Positions 17,013 to 26,704 are shown, counted from the first letter of the stretch. The stretch is DNA of 64,000 bases from Burkholderia sp. HI2500 (GCF_002223055.1 NZ_NKFL01000006.1:868001-932000); one strand, 5' to 3'. Made by a program: numbers and translations. The notes: generated by a model not told the origin, from the sequence alone.

Positions 17013-17026
17013 GGGCAACGGCGTCC
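17013..17026 (+). promoter_or_regulatory. ANTAR-target hairpin P2 (antiterminator)
   Basis: GGGC (17013-17016) pairs with GTCC (17023-17026) around the hexaloop AACGGC, again with A1 and G4. The stem is only four pairs, one of them G-U. It overlaps the 5' arm of the terminator (17020-17027), so binding of an ANTAR protein would block termination. Confidence 0.6.
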
Positions 17027-17072
17027 TACGCATCGGGTCTCGACGAGACCGGGTGCGCAGGACGCCGTTTTT
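17020..17072 (+). terminator. Leader terminator (NasT-controlled attenuator)
   Basis: A long hairpin: GGCGTCCT (17020-17027) pairs perfectly with AGGACGCC (17059-17066), an imperfect middle section follows, and GGTCTC/GAGACC closes a three-base loop. Five Ts follow at 17068-17072. It ends only 15 bases before the transporter ATG. Confidence 0.85.
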
Positions 17073-17087
17073 CGTTTGGCGGATGAC

Positions 17088-18413
17088 ATGACCGACAAAG
17101 CTACCCGTATCGATCTCTTCAGCTTCCGCACCGCGCCGATGCGCGCGTTCCACCTGACGTGGATGGCGTTCTTCGTGTGTTTCTTCGCGTGGTTCGCGTG
17201 CGCGCCGCTGATGCCGCTGATCGCACGCGAATTTCACCTGACGGCCGCACAGGTCGCCAACATCAACATCGCGGCGGTGGCCGCGACGATCGCCGTGCGG
17301 CTGCTGGTCGGCCCGCTGTGCGACCGCTTCGGCCCGCGTCGCGTGTACGTGGGCCTGCTGCTGCTCGGCGCGATCCCCGTGTTCGCGGTGTCGTTCACGC
17401 ACGATTACCTGTCGTTCCTGATCTGCCGGCTCGGCATCGGCGCGATCGGCGCGGGCTTCGTGATCACGCAGTACCACACGTCGGTGATGTTCGCGCCGAA
17501 CGTGGTCGGCACCGCGAACGCGACGACGGCCGGCTGGGGTAACGCCGGCGCAGGCGCGACGCAGGCGCTGATGCCGCTGCTCGTCGCTGCCGGCCTGATG
17601 CTCGGCTTCGGCGAGGATTCGTCGTGGCGCATCGCGCTGGTCGTACCGGGCGTCGCGATGCTCGTGATGGCCTGGGCGTACTGGCGCTTCACGCAGGATT
17701 GCCCGCAAGGCGACATCATCGCGCTGCGCAAGGCGGGCGTGACGGTCGACAGCGGCAAGAAGGGTGGCTGGGCGAGCTTCTTCGCGGCCTGCGGCAACTA
17801 TCGCGTGTGGATGCTGTTCGTCACGTACGGCGCGTGCTTCGGCGTCGAGGTGTTCATCCACAACATCGCCGCGCTGTACTACGTCGATCACTTCAGCCTG
17901 TCGCTGAAGGACGCCGGGTTCGCGGTCGGCCTGTTCGGGCTGCTCGCGCTGTTCGCGCGTGCGCTCGGCGGCTGGCTGTCCGACAGGATCGCCGCGCGCC
18001 GCAGCCTCGACGTGCGCGCGACGCTGCTGTGCGCGCTGATCGTCGGCGAAGGGCTCGGGTTGATCTGGTTCTCGCATGCGCAAAGCGTCGGCATCGCGCT
18101 CGTCGCGATGCTCGCGTTCGGCCTCTTCACGCACATGGCCTGCGGCGCGACCTACGCGCTGGTGCCGTTCATCGACCGCAAGGCACTCGGTGGCGTGGCG
18201 GGGATCGTCGGCGCGGGCGGCAACGTCGGCGCGGTGGCCGCCAGCTTCCTGCTGAAGGGTGTCGGCGACGTGCAGCACACGCTGAGCCTGCTCGGCCTGG
18301 CCGTCACCGCGACCGCGCTGTGCGCGATGGCCGTGCGCTTCAGCGAAGAACACAAGGCGCGCGAAGCCGAGCTGCGCGACCGCGCGCTGGCTGCCAGCAG
18401 CGTCGCGAGCTGA
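17088..18413 (+). CDS. NNP-family nitrate/nitrite MFS transporter
   Basis: A 441-residue inner-membrane transporter of the NarK/NasA nitrate porter family. It has about 12 helices, the MFS loop GPLCDRFGPRRVYVGL and the nitrate signature AGWGNAGAGATQALMPLL in helix 5. It brings nitrate in for assimilation, and nirB follows 21 bases after the stop. The ATG at 17088 sits directly after the leader terminator and has only a weak ribosome site. Expression should need sigma-54, nitrogen limitation and NasT. Confidence 0.92.
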   Translation: MTDKATRIDLFSFRTAPMRAFHLTWMAFFVCFFAWFACAPLMPLIAREFHLTAAQVANINIAAVAATIAVRLLVGPLCDRFGPRRVYVGLLLLGAIPVFAVSFTHDYLSFLICRLGIGAIGAGFVITQYHTSVMFAPNVVGTANATTAGWGNAGAGATQALMPLLVAAGLMLGFGEDSSWRIALVVPGVAMLVMAWAYWRFTQDCPQGDIIALRKAGVTVDSGKKGGWASFFAACGNYRVWMLFVTYGACFGVEVFIHNIAALYYVDHFSLSLKDAGFAVGLFGLLALFARALGGWLSDRIAARRSLDVRATLLCALIVGEGLGLIWFSHAQSVGIALVAMLAFGLFTHMACGATYALVPFIDRKALGGVAGIVGAGGNVGAVAASFLLKGVGDVQHTLSLLGLAVTATALCAMAVRFSEEHKAREAELRDRALAASSVAS

Positions 18414-18434
18414 TCGACCGAAGGAAACGTCACC

Positions 18435-21032
18435 ATGAAACTCATCGTCATCGGCCACGGCATGGTCGGCCACAAGCTCCTCGAATGCGTCGCGGCGGAA
18501 GCGGGCGCCGCGGGCGCGCTGCAGGTCACGGTGCTCGGCGAGGAACCGCGTCCGGCGTACGACCGCGTGCACCTGTCGGAATTCTTCGCGGGCAAGTCGG
18601 CGGACGACCTGTCGCTCGTCGAGCCCGGCTTCTTCGAGCGTCATCCGCAATTCGACCTGCGCCTGAATGCGCAAGTCGCGTCGATCGACCGCGCCGAGCA
18701 TACGGTCACGCTCGCATCCGGCGAAACGCTCGCGTACGACAAGCTGGTGCTCGCGACGGGTTCGCGCCCGTTCGTGCCGCCGATGCCGGGGCACGATCGT
18801 GACGGCTGCTTCGTGTACCGGACGATCGAGGATCTCGAAGCGATGCAGGCGTGCGGCACGCATGCGAAAAGGGGCGTCGTGGTCGGCGGCGGCCTGCTCG
18901 GCCTCGAATGCGCGAAGGCGCTGCGCGACATGGGGCTCGACACGCACGTCGTCGAATTCGCGCCGCGGCTGATGGCCGTGCAGGTCGACGACGGTGGCGG
19001 CCGGATGCTGCGCGCGAAGATCGAGGCGCTCGGCGTGACCGTGCATACGGGCAAGAACACGCTGGAAATCGTCGATGGCGAGGCAGGTACGCACCGGATG
19101 GCGTTCGCCGACGGCTCGCACCTCGACGCCGACATGATCGTGTTCTCGGCCGGCATCCGCGCACGCGACGAGCTGGCCCGCGCTTGCGGTCTGGACATCG
19201 GCCCGCGCGGCGGCGTCGCGATCGACGACACATGCCGCACGAGCGATGCCGACATCTACGCGATCGGCGAATGCGCGGCCTGGAACGGGATGGTGTACGG
19301 CCTCGTCGCCCCCGGCTACGACATGGCGCGCGTGGTCGCGAAGCAGCTTTGCGGCGATGCGAACAGTGCGGCCGAGGCCGCCTTCGCCGGCGCCGACATG
19401 AGCACGAAGCTGAAGCTGATGGGCGTGGACGTCGCGAGCATCGGCGACGCGCACGGCACGACGGCCGGCAGCCGCACCTACCAGTACGCGGACGAGCGCC
19501 GCCAGGTCTACAAGAAGCTCGTGGTGTCCGACTGCGGCAAGTTCCTGCACGGCGCGGTGATGGTCGGCGATGCAGCCGAGTACGGCACGCTGCTGCAGAT
19601 GATGCTGAACCGCATCGAGCTGCCCGAATCGCCGGAATTCCTGATCCTGCCGTCGTCGGACGGCGTCGCGAAGCCGGCGATCGGCGTCGAGGCGCTGCCC
19701 GCGGCCGCGCAGATCTGCTCGTGCAACAACGTGTCGAAGTCGCAGATCTGCACGGCGGTCGCCGACGGCGCGACGAGCCTCGGCGCGCTGAAGACGTGCA
19801 CCGGCGCCGGCACGTCGTGCGGCGGCTGCGTGCCGCTCGTCACGCAGATCATGAAGGCCGAGATGAAGAAGCAGGGCCTCGCGGTCAACAACCATTTGTG
19901 CGAGCACTTCCCGCATTCGCGCCAGGAGCTGTTTCATCTGATCCGCGTCGAGCGCATCACGACCTTCGACGAACTGCTCGCGAAGCACGGCCACGGCCTC
20001 GGCTGCGACGTGTGCAAGCCGGCGGTGGCGGGCATCCTCGCGTCGTGCTTCAACGAATTCGTGCTGAAGAAGGAGCACGCGGGGCTGCAGGATTCGAACG
20101 ACTACTACCTCGCGAACATCCAGCGCGACGGCACATACTCGGTCGTGCCGCGCATGCCGGGCGGCGAAGTCACGCCGGAAGGGCTGATCGCGGTGGGCCA
20201 GGTCGCGAAAAAGTATGGCCTGTACACGAAGATCACCGGCGGCCAGCGCGTCGACCTGTTCGGCGCGCGCGTCGAGCAGCTGCCTTCGATCTGGGAAGAA
20301 CTGATCGCCGCCGGCTTCGAATCGGGCCACGCGTACGGCAAGGCGCTGCGCACCGTGAAATCGTGCGTCGGCTCGACGTGGTGCCGCTACGGCGTCGACG
20401 ATTCGGTCGGCCTCGCGATCGACCTGGAGAACCGCTACAAGGGGCTGCGCGCACCGCACAAGATCAAGTTCGGCGTGTCCGGCTGCACGCGCGAGTGCGC
20501 GGAAGCACAGGGCAAGGACGTCGGCATCATCGCGACCGAGAAGGGCTGGAACCTGTACGTGTGCGGCAACGGCGGGATGAAGCCGCGCCACGCGGAACTG
20601 CTCGCGTCCGATCTCGATCGTCCGACGCTGATCCGCTACATCGACCGTCTCCTGATGTTCTACGTGCGCACCGCTGACAGGCTGCAACGCACGAGCGTGT
20701 GGCGCGACAACCTCGAAGGCGGCCTCGACTACCTGATCGACGTCGTCGTGCACGACCGGCTCGGGCTCGGCGCCGAACTCGAAGCCGACATGCAGCACGT
20801 GGTGGACACCTACGAGTGCGAATGGAAGAAGGCCGTGACCGATCCGGAAACGCGCAAGCGCTTCCGCCACTTCGTGAACAGCGACGCGCCGGACACGACC
20901 ATCGAGTTCGTCGAGACGCGCGGCCAGATCCGGCCCGCGACGCCCGGCGAACGCGCGGGCGGCAAGCGCGTGTCGATTCCCGTCGTGGCCGAAGGCGTGA
21001 CGCAAGCCGCCACCGAACCCGCCACCGTTTGA
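18435..21032 (+). CDS. nirB: NAD(P)H nitrite reductase, large subunit
   Basis: An 865-residue cytoplasmic enzyme that reduces nitrite to ammonium. An FAD/NAD(P)H reductase module (1-400) begins IVIGHGMVGHKLL and includes VVGGGLLGLECAKAL. A BFD-type [2Fe-2S] domain (about 425-490) has CSCNNVSK and CGGC. The siroheme-[4Fe-4S] domain (about 560-790) has CVGSTWC (from about 643) and CTREC (from about 684), the C-x5-C and C-x3-C ligand pairs, then YVCGNGG. Its ATG follows GAAGGAAACG. It is co-transcribed with the transporter, nirD and the nitrate reductase. Confidence 0.95.
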   Translation: MKLIVIGHGMVGHKLLECVAAEAGAAGALQVTVLGEEPRPAYDRVHLSEFFAGKSADDLSLVEPGFFERHPQFDLRLNAQVASIDRAEHTVTLASGETLAYDKLVLATGSRPFVPPMPGHDRDGCFVYRTIEDLEAMQACGTHAKRGVVVGGGLLGLECAKALRDMGLDTHVVEFAPRLMAVQVDDGGGRMLRAKIEALGVTVHTGKNTLEIVDGEAGTHRMAFADGSHLDADMIVFSAGIRARDELARACGLDIGPRGGVAIDDTCRTSDADIYAIGECAAWNGMVYGLVAPGYDMARVVAKQLCGDANSAAEAAFAGADMSTKLKLMGVDVASIGDAHGTTAGSRTYQYADERRQVYKKLVVSDCGKFLHGAVMVGDAAEYGTLLQMMLNRIELPESPEFLILPSSDGVAKPAIGVEALPAAAQICSCNNVSKSQICTAVADGATSLGALKTCTGAGTSCGGCVPLVTQIMKAEMKKQGLAVNNHLCEHFPHSRQELFHLIRVERITTFDELLAKHGHGLGCDVCKPAVAGILASCFNEFVLKKEHAGLQDSNDYYLANIQRDGTYSVVPRMPGGEVTPEGLIAVGQVAKKYGLYTKITGGQRVDLFGARVEQLPSIWEELIAAGFESGHAYGKALRTVKSCVGSTWCRYGVDDSVGLAIDLENRYKGLRAPHKIKFGVSGCTRECAEAQGKDVGIIATEKGWNLYVCGNGGMKPRHAELLASDLDRPTLIRYIDRLLMFYVRTADRLQRTSVWRDNLEGGLDYLIDVVVHDRLGLGAELEADMQHVVDTYECEWKKAVTDPETRKRFRHFVNSDAPDTTIEFVETRGQIRPATPGERAGGKRVSIPVVAEGVTQAATEPATV

Positions 21033-21070
21033 CCCTGACCGACACCCGCGTCTTTTCCAAGGAGCCCATC

Positions 21071-21418
21071 ATGAATGATCGTCTTCCGCTGTCCTGGACC
21101 CGCGTGTGCCCGCTCGACGACATCGTGCCGAACACCGGCGTGTGTGCACTCGTCAACGGCGAGCAGGTCGCGGTTTTTCACGTCGCGCATGCCGAAGCAG
21201 GCGGCGTGTTCGCGATCGACAACGTCGATCCCGTATCGCAGGCGGCCGTGATGTCGCGCGGGCTGATCGGCAGCCTCGGCGAGCGCGTCGTCGTCGCGTC
21301 GCCGCTGTACAAGCAGCATTTCGACCTGCGCACCGGCGAATGTCTCGAGGCGCCCGAGCAGTCGGTGAGCGCGTATCCGTCGCGGGTCGAGGACGGTTTC
21401 GTGTGGATCGCAGCCTGA
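21071..21418 (+). CDS. nirD: Nitrite reductase, small subunit
   Basis: A 115-residue Rieske-fold subunit without the Cys/His cluster ligands, as is normal for NirD. Conserved blocks are WTRVCPLDDIVPNTGVCALV, FAIDNVDPVSQAAVMSRGLIG and VASPLYKQHFDLRTGEC. It partners NirB in assimilatory nitrite reduction. A strong AAGGAG precedes the ATG at 21071. The fused nitrate reductase starts 16 bases after its stop. Confidence 0.95.
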   Translation: MNDRLPLSWTRVCPLDDIVPNTGVCALVNGEQVAVFHVAHAEAGGVFAIDNVDPVSQAAVMSRGLIGSLGERVVVASPLYKQHFDLRTGECLEAPEQSVSAYPSRVEDGFVWIAA

Positions 21419-21434
21419 CCACCCCGGAGCGCGC

Positions 21435-24400
21435 ATGACCGCCACCCCCGTCAAGAGCGTGTGCCCGTACTGCGGCGTCGGTTGCGGGATGGTGCTGCAC
21501 GTCGAGGAAGGCGAAGTCGTCAAGGTGTCCGGCGACGCCGACCATCCGACCAACTTCGGGCGGCTGTGCACGAAGGGCTCGTCGGCGCACGTCGCGCTGC
21601 GCCGCTCGGGGCGGCTCGACCGCGCGTTCGTGCGCCGCGCGCGCGAGGACGACCTGGTGCCGCTGCCGGCCCGCGACGCGATCGCCGACACCGCGCGCCG
21701 CCTGCGCGCGGTGCTCGATACGCACGGGCCCGACGCGCTGTCGTTCTACGTATCGGGGCAGATGTCGATCGAGGCGCAATACCTCGTCAACAAGCTCGCG
21801 AAGGGCTTCGTCGGCACCCACAACATCGAGTCGAATTCGCGCCTGTGCATGGCGAGCGCGAGTACCGGCTACAAGCAGTCGCTCGGCGCGGATGGCCCGC
21901 CCGGGTCGTACCAGGATTTCGATCGCGCGAACCTGTTCTTCGTGATCGGCGCGAACATGGCCGACTGTCATCCGATCCTGTTCCTGCGGATGATGGATCG
22001 CGTGAAGGCCGGCGCGAAGCTGATCGTCGTCGATCCGCGCCGCACCGGCACGGCCGACAAGGCCGACCTGTTCCTGCAGATCCGGCCGGGCACCGATCTC
22101 GCGCTGACCAACGGGTTGCTGCACCTGCTGCATGCGAACGGCCGCACGGATGCCGCGTTCATCGATGCGTACACCGAAGGCTGGGACGCGATGCCCGCGT
22201 TCCTCGCCGACTACACGCCCGAGCGTGTCGCGGAAATCACCGGGCTCGCGGAAGCCGACCTCCGCACGGCCGCGGAGTGGATCGGCGATGCGCCGGAGTG
22301 GATGAGCTGCTGGACGATGGGGCTCAACCAGAGCACGCACGGCGTGTGGAACACCAATACGATCTGCAATCTGCATCTCGCGACGGGCAAGATCTGCCGC
22401 GCCGGCAGCGGCCCGTTCTCGCTGACCGGCCAGCCGAACGCGATGGGCGGGCGCGAGATGGGCTACATGGGCCCCGGGCTGCCGGGCCAGCGCTCGGTGG
22501 CGTCCGACGACGATCGCCGCTTCGTCGAGAGCCTGTGGCGCGTGCCGGCCGGCACGCTGCGCAAGGAGACGGGGCACGGCACGGTGGACATGTTCTCGCG
22601 GATGGCGGCCGGCGACATCAAGGCGTGCTGGATCATCTGCACGAACCCGGTCGCGACGGTGCCGAACCGGCAGAATGTGATCGCCGGCTTGCAGGCCGCC
22701 GAGCTCGTGATCGCGCAGGACGCGTTCCTCGATACCGAGACCAACCGCTATGCGGACATCCTGCTTCCCGGCGCGCTGTGGGCCGAGGGCGACGGCGTGA
22801 TGGTCAACTCCGAGCGCAACATGACGCTGATGCGCGCGGCGGTCGCGCCGCCCGGTGACGCGCTGCCCGACTGGCGCATCGTCGCGGAAGTCGCGCGTGC
22901 GATGGGCTTCGGCGATGCGTTCGACTATGCGTCGGCGGCCGACGTGTTCGACGAGATCGTGCGCTTCTCGAATCCGGCGACGGGCTACGACCTGCGCGGC
23001 GCGAGCCATGCGGCGCTGCGCGACGGGCCCGTGCAGTGGCCGGTCGCGCCGGGCACCGCGCGCGAGCGGCACCCGATCCGCTACCTGAACGACGGCGTGA
23101 GCCAGACGCTGCGCGCGGCGGGCAACGGTGACGCGACCGACGCGCCGCGCCTCGCATTCCCGACGCCGTCGGGCAAGGCGCGCTTCTTCGCGCGGCCGCA
23201 TGTCGATCCGGCAGAGCTGCCGGACGACACGTTCCCGATCGTGCTGAACACCGGGCGGCTGCAGCATCAGTGGCACACGATGACGAAGACGGGCAAGGTC
23301 GCGATGCTGAACAAGCTCAACCCGCGCCCGTTCGTCGAGCTGCACCCGGACGACGCGAGCGCGCTCGGCATTGCCGCGAAGGACAGCGTCGAGATCCGTT
23401 CGGCGCGCGGCCGCGCGGTGCTACCGGCCGTCGTGACCGAGCGCGTGCGGCGCGGCAACTGCTTCGCGCCGATGCACTGGAACGACGTGTACGGCGACGA
23501 CCTGTGCATCAACGCGGTGACGAACGACGCAATCGATCCCGACTCGCAGCAACCCGAACTGAAATACTGCGCGGTCGCGCTGCGGCGCGTCGAGACGGAT
23601 GCGTTCGCGTCCGCCGATGAAGCGACCGTGCAACCCGATGCACGCGCCGACGACACGCTGCCCGCGCCCGCGCCGACGCTTGCTTCACAGGAATCCGACA
23701 TGGCAGACATCGACACTTTCGCGGCCGCGCTCGGCGTGGCCGACCTCGCGCCGCCGCCGTTGACGGACACCGAACGGCTGTACGTGGCCGGCCTCGTCAG
23801 CGGGCTCAAGGCGAGCGCGGGCCGGCGCGAGGGCGGCGTGCCCGTGCTGCCGGCCGGCGCGCCGCTCACGCCGCCGGCGCGGTTCTGGCTCGACGGCATG
23901 CTGGCCGGGCTGTTCAGCCGCACGCTGCCGGCGAGCGTGCCGGGTGCCGCGGCGCCTGCGTTGCCGGCCGATGCCACTGCGTCGGGCGGCGTGCGGATCG
24001 TGCGTACACGGCCGAAGGTCGTGCTGCTATGGGCGTCGCAGACCGGCAACATCGAATCGTTGACCGAGGATTACGCGACGCAACTGATGAACGCGGGCTT
24101 CGAGATCCGCACCGCGTGCATGTCGGACTATCCGGCGGCGTCGCTCGCCGGCGCGCAATACGTGCTGCTGATGACCAGCACGTTCGGCGACGGCGATGCG
24201 CCCGACAACGGCAGCGAATTCTGGGACGCGCTGCGGGCCGGCAGCGCCGCGCGCCTCGATGGCGTGCACTTCGCGGTGCTCGCGTTCGGCGATCGCAACT
24301 ACGACCAGTTTTGCGGCCACGGCCGCCGGCTCGACGCGCGGCTCGCGGAACTCGGCGCGGCGCGCCTCTGTGCACGCGTCGATTGCGACGTCGAATTCCA

Positions 24401-25622
24401 GCGCGACGCCGACCAGTGGCTCGAACGCGTCGTCGCGCGGATCAAGGAGGCCGATGCCGCGCTGCACGCGGTGCCGACCGGCGCGATGAGCCCGTCGGGG
24501 CTGCTGCCGACCAAGGCGCATCCGGCGCCGTCGAAGCTCGTCGCGAACCTGCGGCTGAACCGCCCGGGCGCGGCGAAGGACACGCGCTACGTGTCGCTGT
24601 CGACCGAAGGCGCGAACCTCGAATACGAAACCGGCGACGCGCTCGGCGTGTGGCCGACCAACTGCCCGGAGCTGGTCGACGAGCTGCTGTCGGTCACCGC
24701 GCTGAAGGCCGATGCGCCCGTGTCGGTGGCGGGCGTCGGCGACGTGCGCCTCGGTGATGCACTCGCGCGTCACTTCGACATCACGCGCCCGCATCCGGAC
24801 ACGCTTGCGTTCATCGCGTCGCGCAGCCCGAACGGCGCGCTGAAGTCGCTGCTCGGCGACGACCGCAAGGGCGACCTGAAGCAATGGCTGTGGGGGCAAC
24901 AACTCGCGGACGTGCTGCACGAGTTTCCGGTCGAGCTGTCGGGCACGGAGCTGATCGGGATGCTCAAGCGCATGCAGCCGCGCCTCTATTCGATCGCGTC
25001 GAGCCCGAGCGCGCATCAGGGCGAGATCCACCTGACCGTGTCGGCCGTGCGCTATCACAACGGTCGGCGCGCGCGCAAAGGCGTGGCGTCGACGTTCCTC
25101 GCCGATCGCGCGGACGACGGCCGCGTGCCGGTGTTCGTGCAGAAGTCCGCGCATTTCCGGCCGCCGGTGAACGGCGACGTGCCGATCGTGATGGTCGGCC
25201 CGGGCACCGGCGTCGCGCCGTTCCGCGGCTTCCTGCACGAGCGGCAGGCGCGCGGCGCGCGCGGGCGCAACTGGCTGTTCTTCGGCGAGCAGCACGCGCA
25301 GACCGACTTCTACTACGGCGACGAGCTGGGCGCGATGCACGACAGCGGCTTCCTGACGCGGCTCGACCTCGCGTTCTCGCGCGACCAGGCCGACAAGATC
25401 TACGTGCAGGACCGGATGCGCGAGCAGGGTGCCGAGCTGTTCGCGTGGCTGGAGGAAGGCGCGCACTTCTACGTGTGCGGCGATGCCGCGCGGATGGCGA
25501 AGGATGTCGACACGGCGCTGAAGGCGGTGGTCGCCGAGCACGGCGGGATGTCGGATGAAGCCGCGAACGATTATGTCGCGCGGCTCTCGAAGGCGCGGCG
25601 CTATATGCGGGACGTGTACTGA
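21435..25622 (+). CDS. Assimilatory nitrate reductase fused to a CysJ-type flavoprotein
   Basis: A 1395-residue fusion. Residues 1-730 form a NasA-type molybdopterin (bis-MGD) catalytic subunit with [4Fe-4S] ligands Cys10, Cys13, Cys17 and Cys45 (CPYCGVGCGM ... LCTKG). After a linker of about 130 residues comes a flavodoxin-like FMN domain (about 860-1005, WASQTGNIESL). FAD and NADP domains follow (about 1030-1395) with RLYSIASSPS, GPGTGVAPFRGFLHER, FYVCGDAARMAKDV and a C-terminal tyrosine. The flavoprotein half resembles sulfite reductase CysJ, so NADPH probably feeds the molybdenum site within one chain. The start follows GGAG. Confidence 0.93.
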   Translation: MTATPVKSVCPYCGVGCGMVLHVEEGEVVKVSGDADHPTNFGRLCTKGSSAHVALRRSGRLDRAFVRRAREDDLVPLPARDAIADTARRLRAVLDTHGPDALSFYVSGQMSIEAQYLVNKLAKGFVGTHNIESNSRLCMASASTGYKQSLGADGPPGSYQDFDRANLFFVIGANMADCHPILFLRMMDRVKAGAKLIVVDPRRTGTADKADLFLQIRPGTDLALTNGLLHLLHANGRTDAAFIDAYTEGWDAMPAFLADYTPERVAEITGLAEADLRTAAEWIGDAPEWMSCWTMGLNQSTHGVWNTNTICNLHLATGKICRAGSGPFSLTGQPNAMGGREMGYMGPGLPGQRSVASDDDRRFVESLWRVPAGTLRKETGHGTVDMFSRMAAGDIKACWIICTNPVATVPNRQNVIAGLQAAELVIAQDAFLDTETNRYADILLPGALWAEGDGVMVNSERNMTLMRAAVAPPGDALPDWRIVAEVARAMGFGDAFDYASAADVFDEIVRFSNPATGYDLRGASHAALRDGPVQWPVAPGTARERHPIRYLNDGVSQTLRAAGNGDATDAPRLAFPTPSGKARFFARPHVDPAELPDDTFPIVLNTGRLQHQWHTMTKTGKVAMLNKLNPRPFVELHPDDASALGIAAKDSVEIRSARGRAVLPAVVTERVRRGNCFAPMHWNDVYGDDLCINAVTNDAIDPDSQQPELKYCAVALRRVETDAFASADEATVQPDARADDTLPAPAPTLASQESDMADIDTFAAALGVADLAPPPLTDTERLYVAGLVSGLKASAGRREGGVPVLPAGAPLTPPARFWLDGMLAGLFSRTLPASVPGAAAPALPADATASGGVRIVRTRPKVVLLWASQTGNIESLTEDYATQLMNAGFEIRTACMSDYPAASLAGAQYVLLMTSTFGDGDAPDNGSEFWDALRAGSAARLDGVHFAVLAFGDRNYDQFCGHGRRLDARLAELGAARLCARVDCDVEFQRDADQWLERVVARIKEADAALHAVPTGAMSPSGLLPTKAHPAPSKLVANLRLNRPGAAKDTRYVSLSTEGANLEYETGDALGVWPTNCPELVDELLSVTALKADAPVSVAGVGDVRLGDALARHFDITRPHPDTLAFIASRSPNGALKSLLGDDRKGDLKQWLWGQQLADVLHEFPVELSGTELIGMLKRMQPRLYSIASSPSAHQGEIHLTVSAVRYHNGRRARKGVASTFLADRADDGRVPVFVQKSAHFRPPVNGDVPIVMVGPGTGVAPFRGFLHERQARGARGRNWLFFGEQHAQTDFYYGDELGAMHDSGFLTRLDLAFSRDQADKIYVQDRMREQGAELFAWLEEGAHFYVCGDAARMAKDVDTALKAVVAEHGGMSDEAANDYVARLSKARRYMRDVY

Positions 25623-25647
25623 ACGCCGGCGACGCGGGCCCGGCGGG

Positions 25648-26100
25648 TTACGCCTGATCGTCCGGTTGCGGCCGGTTGAACCACTGCCGGCTCGAGCGCG
25701 ACAGCAACAGCAAGGTCGCCAGCGTGAACAGGCAGTAGACGGCGCTCAGGAAATCGACCGGCCGATGGGCGACCGTAAAGGCCATCAAGGCGAGCGTGGC
25801 GATGACCAGCCCGATCATCGTGATGCGCGCCCAGTTCTTCCGGCGCGCGATCTGCACGACGAGCAGCGCGAGGGCGAGGGCGATCGCGATGAAGGCCGCC
25901 GCGAGCATCTGGACGATCCTGACGCGTAACGCGTCACCCGAGACGCGGTCGAGCAGGGCCGGAACGATGGCCGACTCGAAAATGGCGATCCGGTACGCGA
26001 AGATGCACCACGCGCCTGCCAGCAGCGTGACGGCCACCCGGACCGTTTCCGGCGTATCTCCGCCGAAAATCGGCATATTCTTCAGCGAAGTCATTTTCAT
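25648..26100 (-). CDS. Small inner-membrane protein of unknown function
   Basis: A 150-residue protein with four likely membrane helices (about 20-40, 68-88, 92-112 and 118-137) and short charged loops. I do not recognise a family. ATG 26100 follows GAAGGAA nine bases upstream; ATG 26094 is equally in frame. It is convergent with the nitrate reductase gene, only 25 bases apart, and is unlikely to belong to nitrate metabolism. Confidence 0.7.
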   Translation of the reverse strand: MKMTSLKNMPIFGGDTPETVRVAVTLLAGAWCIFAYRIAIFESAIVPALLDRVSGDALRVRIVQMLAAAFIAIALALALLVVQIARRKNWARITMIGLVIATLALMAFTVAHRPVDFLSAVYCLFTLATLLLLSRSSRQWFNRPQPDDQA

Positions 26101-26269
26101 TCCGATGGGTTCCTTCGCGGCGGCGGGCATGCCGCTTGCGCTCGGCTGGCGGCGTCGCGGCCGCAGGCGGGAATCGATCGTCGCAGCGTAGCACAGGCGT
26201 CGGCGCCGGCAATGGCCGGTTCGTTTCGCGGCCGGCGCGCACCTTCCTTCACGATCGACCGGAGCAAAC

Positions 26270-26704
26270 ATGAAGACGAGATTTGTCAGCGCGGCGGCCC
26301 GGGCCGCGACCATCGGCATCCTGATGGCGGCAGCGGCAGGGAACCTGCCCGCCGCCGCGCAGGGCGCGTCGTCGCCCGTCGGGTCGGCCGCCGCGACCCC
26401 CGACAACGCGGTGCTGCTCACGGTATTCCTGAAACACGACCAGTCGCGCCCGCTTGCCGAGCTCAATGCGCAGCTCGCGAAGCAGGGGTTTTACAAGGCA
26501 TTTCCGCCGCCGGGTGTCGAAGTGGTGAGCTGGACCGTGACGATGGGGATCGGGCAGATCGTCGTGCTGCGGTTGCCGGCGTCGCGGCTGCGGGAGGTCA
26601 ATCGCGTGCTCGAGGATACGGCGTGGGGCGCGTACCGGACGGAGTTCTATCCGACTTACGACTACAAGGCGATCGGGTTGGGGGAGCATGAGCGGGCGAA
26701 GTGA
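26270..26704 (+). CDS. Exported protein of unknown function
   Basis: A 144-residue protein with a clear Sec signal peptide (residues 1-31, cleavage after PAAAQG or AAA). The mature part has a compact alpha-beta pattern: VLLTVFLKHDQSRPLAELNAQLAKQGF, then WTVTMGIGQIVVLRLPASRLREVNRVL. It contains no cysteines or known catalytic motif. GGAG lies five bases before the ATG. It is a lone gene between a small membrane protein and mprF. Confidence 0.75.
   Translation: MKTRFVSAAARAATIGILMAAAAGNLPAAAQGASSPVGSAAATPDNAVLLTVFLKHDQSRPLAELNAQLAKQGFYKAFPPPGVEVVSWTVTMGIGQIVVLRLPASRLREVNRVLEDTAWGAYRTEFYPTYDYKAIGLGEHERAK

Noticed and set aside
16956..21005. Very long open frame (1349 codons) on the minus strand opposite the transporter and nirB
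   Set aside because: Antisense shadow of high-GC coding DNA; Arg/Ala/His/Asp-rich composition, no domains, while the plus strand encodes complete, recognisable enzymes.
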